From IMG/VR virus record IMGVR_UViG_3300048065_000709, positions 1 through 32,564 of that record: 32,564 nt of DNA. One strand, written 5' to 3'. Origin of the DNA: a virus. Of the stretch, positions 28,593-32,564 are shown one piece after another. The notes under the pieces were generated by a model. It saw nothing but the letters and a program-made list of their open reading frames with translations. It ran no database searches and was not told the DNA's origin. The stretch's first letter is position 1. Each line of letters begins with the position of its first letter. The position numbers and the translations under genes were made by a program.

Positions 28593-31500
28593 TGGCAAAG
28601 AAAAGTATCAATACAGCTATAGAACAAATACTGGTCAGTAATTCTGATTTTGAGTATGCTCATCTTGTAAAATTTGAGAGACCTTTTGCACCTGATTCAC
28701 AGACAGATAAATTTAGAACAAATGCAAATAGATATGCATACTACACAGACGGCCCTCGCGATATTTCTTTCGATGATGGTTCAACTGACCAAGACGGAAA
28801 CTCAAACAGTTCACAGGTTTATAGAGCAAATAGAATACTAAATGTAGGTAGTTATTCAGAAACAACTACACCAAGAGCTACAAATATGTCTCTTACGTTT
28901 GCAGGCGAACATTTAGGAACTTCTGTAGTTTTAAATGGAACGTTTACTAATGGAGTTTTCACAGCAACGACAGAAATTTATAAGGGAGAGCCTGTAGACT
29001 TTGTAGAAGAAGGATTTAGAGAAGGCGATAAAATAAAGTTTACAAAAAGTTCAGGTAATTTTTCTACTGGAGTTTCTACACTTACTTATATCATCACAGG
29101 TTTTACAACAAACAATACCGTTATAGCATTAACTCCTACAGGTAATGATACTGACGACACCATTACTTATCCAACAGATTCAAACACTCAAGTAACTATT
29201 TCTTTAGAATCAGACGAACTAAGTGCAATCACAAACGAAAGATTAGTTTCTACACTTGCAAATCCTTCTTTTCTAAATAGAGAAGTATTTATTCATAAAG
29301 TATTTATTGACCCTGAAACAGGAGACCTTGCAGGAAACTCAAGCATACTTATCTTTAGAGGTATAATTGCAAAATGTAATTTAAACGAAAACGAAACCTC
29401 TTCAAGAGTTAAATGGGCACTTTCAAGTCATTGGGCAGACTTCAACCAAATTAATGGAAGAATAACAAGTGACGAGATACATAGAGCATTAGATGGAAAA
29501 TCTAGACCTCAACCAAATATGGCAATAAGACCAGAGTATGCAACAGATTTAGGATTTTTACACTCTGAAACAACATTGAATCAGATAGCAATTTATCAAA
29601 CAACAGAAAGTCGTTTTAAAATGAAATCAAAGAGAAGAGGTGGTCCAGCGGGTTTGTTTGGCGGAAGAAAATATTATACTGTAGAAGAAAAATATCAAGT
29701 TGATAATGAAGTTGATTTAAGTATTAACTTGCAAGGAAAACATTTACCTATAGTATACGGTGTTCAAAGAATAAATGGTATACCTATTTTTGCTGATACA
29801 GACAAAAATGACTCCAAAAAAGTATATGTAGCTTATGCAATTTCAGAAGGAGAAGTACACGGAATTTATAATGTCTATATAGATGGCGCCCCTTTAATTT
29901 GTACCGACAAAGGAGATTTTGATTTAAGAAATGCAACAAATGGAACAGATAAAGATAATTCTCAATTACAATGTTATGGAAGAGCAGATAAAGGAGACAC
30001 TTTAGGCGGAGCAGGAACTTCTTATCCTGGAGGAACAACCGCATTACTAGCTGCAATTAGTCAACTTAATAGAGCAATAAGATCATTAGAAAATAGCAAT
30101 AGTAGTGCAACTGCTTCAGAAGAGATTCTAGAACTTAGAGGAGAGTTATATGAATTAAATCAAATATATAAAGAAATTACAGAAGGAGACGCAGGATTAG
30201 TTACAGGAACAAGAGATGCTAGAGGTCTTTATCATGAGCAAATGGGAAGTATTCAGCATCCCTATAATATGGAGTTTCATTTTTACTCTGGAAAATCAGA
30301 CCAAAGAGCAGCAAATTTATTAGTTAGTAAAGCACAGGCAAACGGATTTAAAAGACAGAATGATTACTACGAAGGAACTTTACCTTACTGGTCTACAAAT
30401 CACAGATTATTAGATACTGCATATGTTGTTACTCTCACTACTATCAATGAAGACCAAACAACAGTACCTGAGTTAGAATATGTTGTTAAAGGAAAGCTAG
30501 TAGAATGTTATAATTATGATAATACTTATGAGCCTGCGCTAAGTAGTAGTGACTCACACAGTAATTTTTTACAAGGAGACCTTGTAACTGTAGAAAGAAG
30601 TACAAATGGCTCAAGTTATAGTACTGCTACTTCAGTAGGAAGTTCGAATACTTCTTTTAGAATACTAGATAAATATGTTTGGACAGGTGCAGATGGCAAC
30701 CAGTTTTATAGATTTAGATTAGATAAAAAACCTGACTTAGGGTATAATGATGGAGTACCTTCTTATCCTTATTTAAGATTAAAACAAGCAAATACTTCTA
30801 ACTACTGGCATATGAGAACATATAATGCAAAAGTAGTAGAAAATGCGTCACTAAATTTAAATAAATTTAATCCTACAAGTGTAAGTGATAGTAGCGGAAC
30901 TCTAACAATGACCTTTAGCGCTAATGATGCTACTGTATTAAAGGCTGGTTTTCCTTATTCTGCTACTTCTGGTATGATGAACTATCAAGTATTTTTAAAT
31001 AATGCAACACATTTAGATGGTTTAGAACAACAAGTAATTTCAGGAACTTGGAGCGGAAATACAATCACTTTTACAGGACTTACAGGGTATGCAGGAATAG
31101 CAAGTACAGGAGCCAATTTAACAAGCATAGAAGTACTTAGAGCAACGGCATTTACATTAACTAACTCAACTATACAAGCAATAACAATTGCTAGTGATTT
31201 AGTTGGAGAAACAATAACTCTAAACGAAACAGGAGAATCTAGAGTAATTACTTCCTTTACTCCTGCATTTGATTTAATAGTATTAGATACTCCATTTTTT
31301 ACTTTAACAGAACAAGCTTTTGATGATGGATTAACTTATACTATAAGTAGTACAAAAGGAGATAGAAGAGCTTCCAATAATCCAGCAATGCAGTTACTTG
31401 ATTATATTTCTAATAAAGGATATGGAAAAGACTTAGACCTTGATAATGACATAAATTTAGAAAGTTTTATAACTTCAGCCAGACTTTGTGATACTCGTTC

Positions 31501-32564
31501 AGATGTAACAATAACTTTAGTAGGAAGTAGTCAAGCTGTGACTGTTGGAGATGAGTATTACTTAACAGTAGACGGTAATAGTAGTTCAGCAACAACAGTG
31601 TCAGGAATAGTATCATCAAAAGAAGTTGTAGATGGAAACACAAAAGTAACTTTTATGGATGTATCAGGAAAATTTTCAAGAAAATACAATAATTATACAG
31701 ACTATGTTTTAGGCGACATAGTTTATACAGAAACAGGAAATTTTTATAGAGTTACTGATGCTAGTGCTGCTAATAGTGTAAATTATTCTGTAGGAGGTTT
31801 TCCTAATCATAGTGGCACACAAAACGGTTTTACATATATTACAAATCAATCTTTGGCAATATATAAAAGAGGTTCTTCTACTGGTAGCATTACTTGGGAT
31901 GTAAGTAAAGAGGTAGAGTATAGTTTATATGATGCAGACTTTATAAAATATTGGAGATATTTAGGTTGGGAAAGTCACGACCAAATGTGGGTAACACGTC
32001 ATCAAACTAACCTTATAATTGATAGTACTAAATCTGTTTTTCAAAATGTAAATACTTTTCTAACTCATTTTAATGGAATATTAAGCTATGCAAATGGTAA
32101 ATATAATTTAGATGTTGAAACTCAAACATCAGCTCCGCAAATTCAAAATACATTTAATTCTATAACTTATGATGAAAATGTAAATCCAGAATATATAGAT
32201 AATACAGATATTATTGGAGCTATATCTTTAAATGACGATTCTGCAAGAAATGCTAAAAATACAATGAAAGCTAGTATATTTGATCCTCAAAATAATTGGA
32301 GTACTCGAGCAGTTAGTTTCTTTAATTCAGATTTTGTAAAAGCAGATAGAGGCTTAGTAAAAACTGCAAGTTATACTGTTTCAGGAATAACAAACTATTA
32401 TAATGCTAGAATAAGTGTAGAAAAAGAATTAATTCAGTCAAGATTTAGTAAAGAAATTTCATTTACTGTAGGTCAAAAAGGTTTATTACTTAAAGCGGGA
32501 GCTGTTATTGCTGTAACTTATGACCCGTTTAAATTTGATAAAAAACTGTTTAGAATAGAAAATG
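28592..32564 (+). CDS. Tail tip / host-specificity protein, lambda J-like with gpL-like N-terminus (partial)
   Basis: The frame stays open from ATG 28592 to the window end, at least 1324 codons. The N-terminal 300 residues (ILNVGSYSETTTPRATNMSL; SRVKWALSSHWADFNQINGR) resemble minor tail protein gpL or DUF2163-type domains. From about residue 380 it has the J hub signature LPIVYGVQRINGIPIF then VYVAYAISEGEVHGIYNVYI, and near residue 930 NPAMQLLDYISNKGYGKDLD with SARLCDT, as in lambda J. A coiled coil sits around residues 490-530. It would form the tip that contacts the host receptor. The C-terminal receptor part is outside the window. L and J functions appear fused. Confidence 0.85.
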   Translation, partial: MAKKSINTAIEQILVSNSDFEYAHLVKFERPFAPDSQTDKFRTNANRYAYYTDGPRDISFDDGSTDQDGNSNSSQVYRANRILNVGSYSETTTPRATNMSLTFAGEHLGTSVVLNGTFTNGVFTATTEIYKGEPVDFVEEGFREGDKIKFTKSSGNFSTGVSTLTYIITGFTTNNTVIALTPTGNDTDDTITYPTDSNTQVTISLESDELSAITNERLVSTLANPSFLNREVFIHKVFIDPETGDLAGNSSILIFRGIIAKCNLNENETSSRVKWALSSHWADFNQINGRITSDEIHRALDGKSRPQPNMAIRPEYATDLGFLHSETTLNQIAIYQTTESRFKMKSKRRGGPAGLFGGRKYYTVEEKYQVDNEVDLSINLQGKHLPIVYGVQRINGIPIFADTDKNDSKKVYVAYAISEGEVHGIYNVYIDGAPLICTDKGDFDLRNATNGTDKDNSQLQCYGRADKGDTLGGAGTSYPGGTTALLAAISQLNRAIRSLENSNSSATASEEILELRGELYELNQIYKEITEGDAGLVTGTRDARGLYHEQMGSIQHPYNMEFHFYSGKSDQRAANLLVSKAQANGFKRQNDYYEGTLPYWSTNHRLLDTAYVVTLTTINEDQTTVPELEYVVKGKLVECYNYDNTYEPALSSSDSHSNFLQGDLVTVERSTNGSSYSTATSVGSSNTSFRILDKYVWTGADGNQFYRFRLDKKPDLGYNDGVPSYPYLRLKQANTSNYWHMRTYNAKVVENASLNLNKFNPTSVSDSSGTLTMTFSANDATVLKAGFPYSATSGMMNYQVFLNNATHLDGLEQQVISGTWSGNTITFTGLTGYAGIASTGANLTSIEVLRATAFTLTNSTIQAITIASDLVGETITLNETGESRVITSFTPAFDLIVLDTPFFTLTEQAFDDGLTYTISSTKGDRRASNNPAMQLLDYISNKGYGKDLDLDNDINLESFITSARLCDTRSDVTITLVGSSQAVTVGDEYYLTVDGNSSSATTVSGIVSSKEVVDGNTKVTFMDVSGKFSRKYNNYTDYVLGDIVYTETGNFYRVTDASAANSVNYSVGGFPNHSGTQNGFTYITNQSLAIYKRGSSTGSITWDVSKEVEYSLYDADFIKYWRYLGWESHDQMWVTRHQTNLIIDSTKSVFQNVNTFLTHFNGILSYANGKYNLDVETQTSAPQIQNTFNSITYDENVNPEYIDNTDIIGAISLNDDSARNAKNTMKASIFDPQNNWSTRAVSFFNSDFVKADRGLVKTASYTVSGITNYYNARISVEKELIQSRFSKEISFTVGQKGLLLKAGAVIAVTYDPFKFDKKLFRIEN

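Noticed and set aside
1-32564. tRNA genes, insertion sequences, integrase or attachment sites
   Set aside because: No cloverleaf, transposase, recombinase or flanking terminal repeat was seen on either strand by eye. A tRNA scan would be needed to exclude tRNAs fully.

Overview
The window is a large piece of an AT-rich (by eye about two-thirds A+T) double-stranded DNA tailed bacteriophage. The head genes are HK97-like: large terminase, portal, S78-type prohead protease fused to the major capsid protein, and a gp6-type connector. The tail genes are those of a long, non-contractile (siphovirus) tail: tail terminator-like protein, tail tube, two overlapping tail-chaperone frames, a 1547-residue tape measure, a minor tail protein and a lambda-J-like tip protein cut by the window end. 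Promoters are canonical sigma70 type (TTGACA/TATAAT), which argues against a Bacteroidetes host. A CsgG lipoprotein points to a Gram-negative host. The small, tightly packed, low-GC genes recall marine phages of Alpha- or Gammaproteobacteria, but the host cannot be fixed from the sequence alone.

Layout. (1) 1-184: leftward genes, one of 54 aa and one cut by the edge. (2) 185-679: the only long non-coding stretch, with a leftward promoter, a 16-bp direct repeat, a three-unit 35-37 bp array carrying operator-like palindromes, a further 15-bp palindrome, and promoter P1. (3) 680-2054: a DNA cytosine-5 methyltransferase and a putative small terminase subunit, each apparently made from a leaderless mRNA. 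(4) 2057-9100: twelve tightly packed, nearly all overlapping genes: small membrane proteins around an acyl carrier protein, then CsgF, CsgG, a curlin-like protein, a FecR-domain protein, a second curlin-like protein, a small membrane protein and a CHASE2-adenylate cyclase. (5) 9175-12113: small genes, five of which encode extremely basic proteins with poly-Lys/Arg C-termini. (6) 12110-17356: TerL, HNH protein, portal, small protein, protease-capsid fusion, closed by the one clear intrinsic terminator. (7) 17417-32564: connector and tail genes, chained largely by TAATG stop-start overlaps.

The standout is region 4. It is a curli-like secretion and amyloid module (CsgG pore, CsgF, two exported Q/N-repeat curlins) coupled to FecR and CHASE2-cyclase sensor-type proteins and an ACP, inserted between the small and large terminase genes. 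CsgF and both curlins share a C-x3-C pair near the C-terminus that E. coli curli proteins lack. The second notable signal is a promoter class: four promoters carry an ACC triplet exactly 18 bp upstream of the -35, followed by a similar A-rich block. Other points are an in-frame internal start inside the protease-capsid fusion, a tail-chaperone frame change that needs -2 or +1 rather than -1, and the cluster of poly-basic proteins next to the packaging gene.
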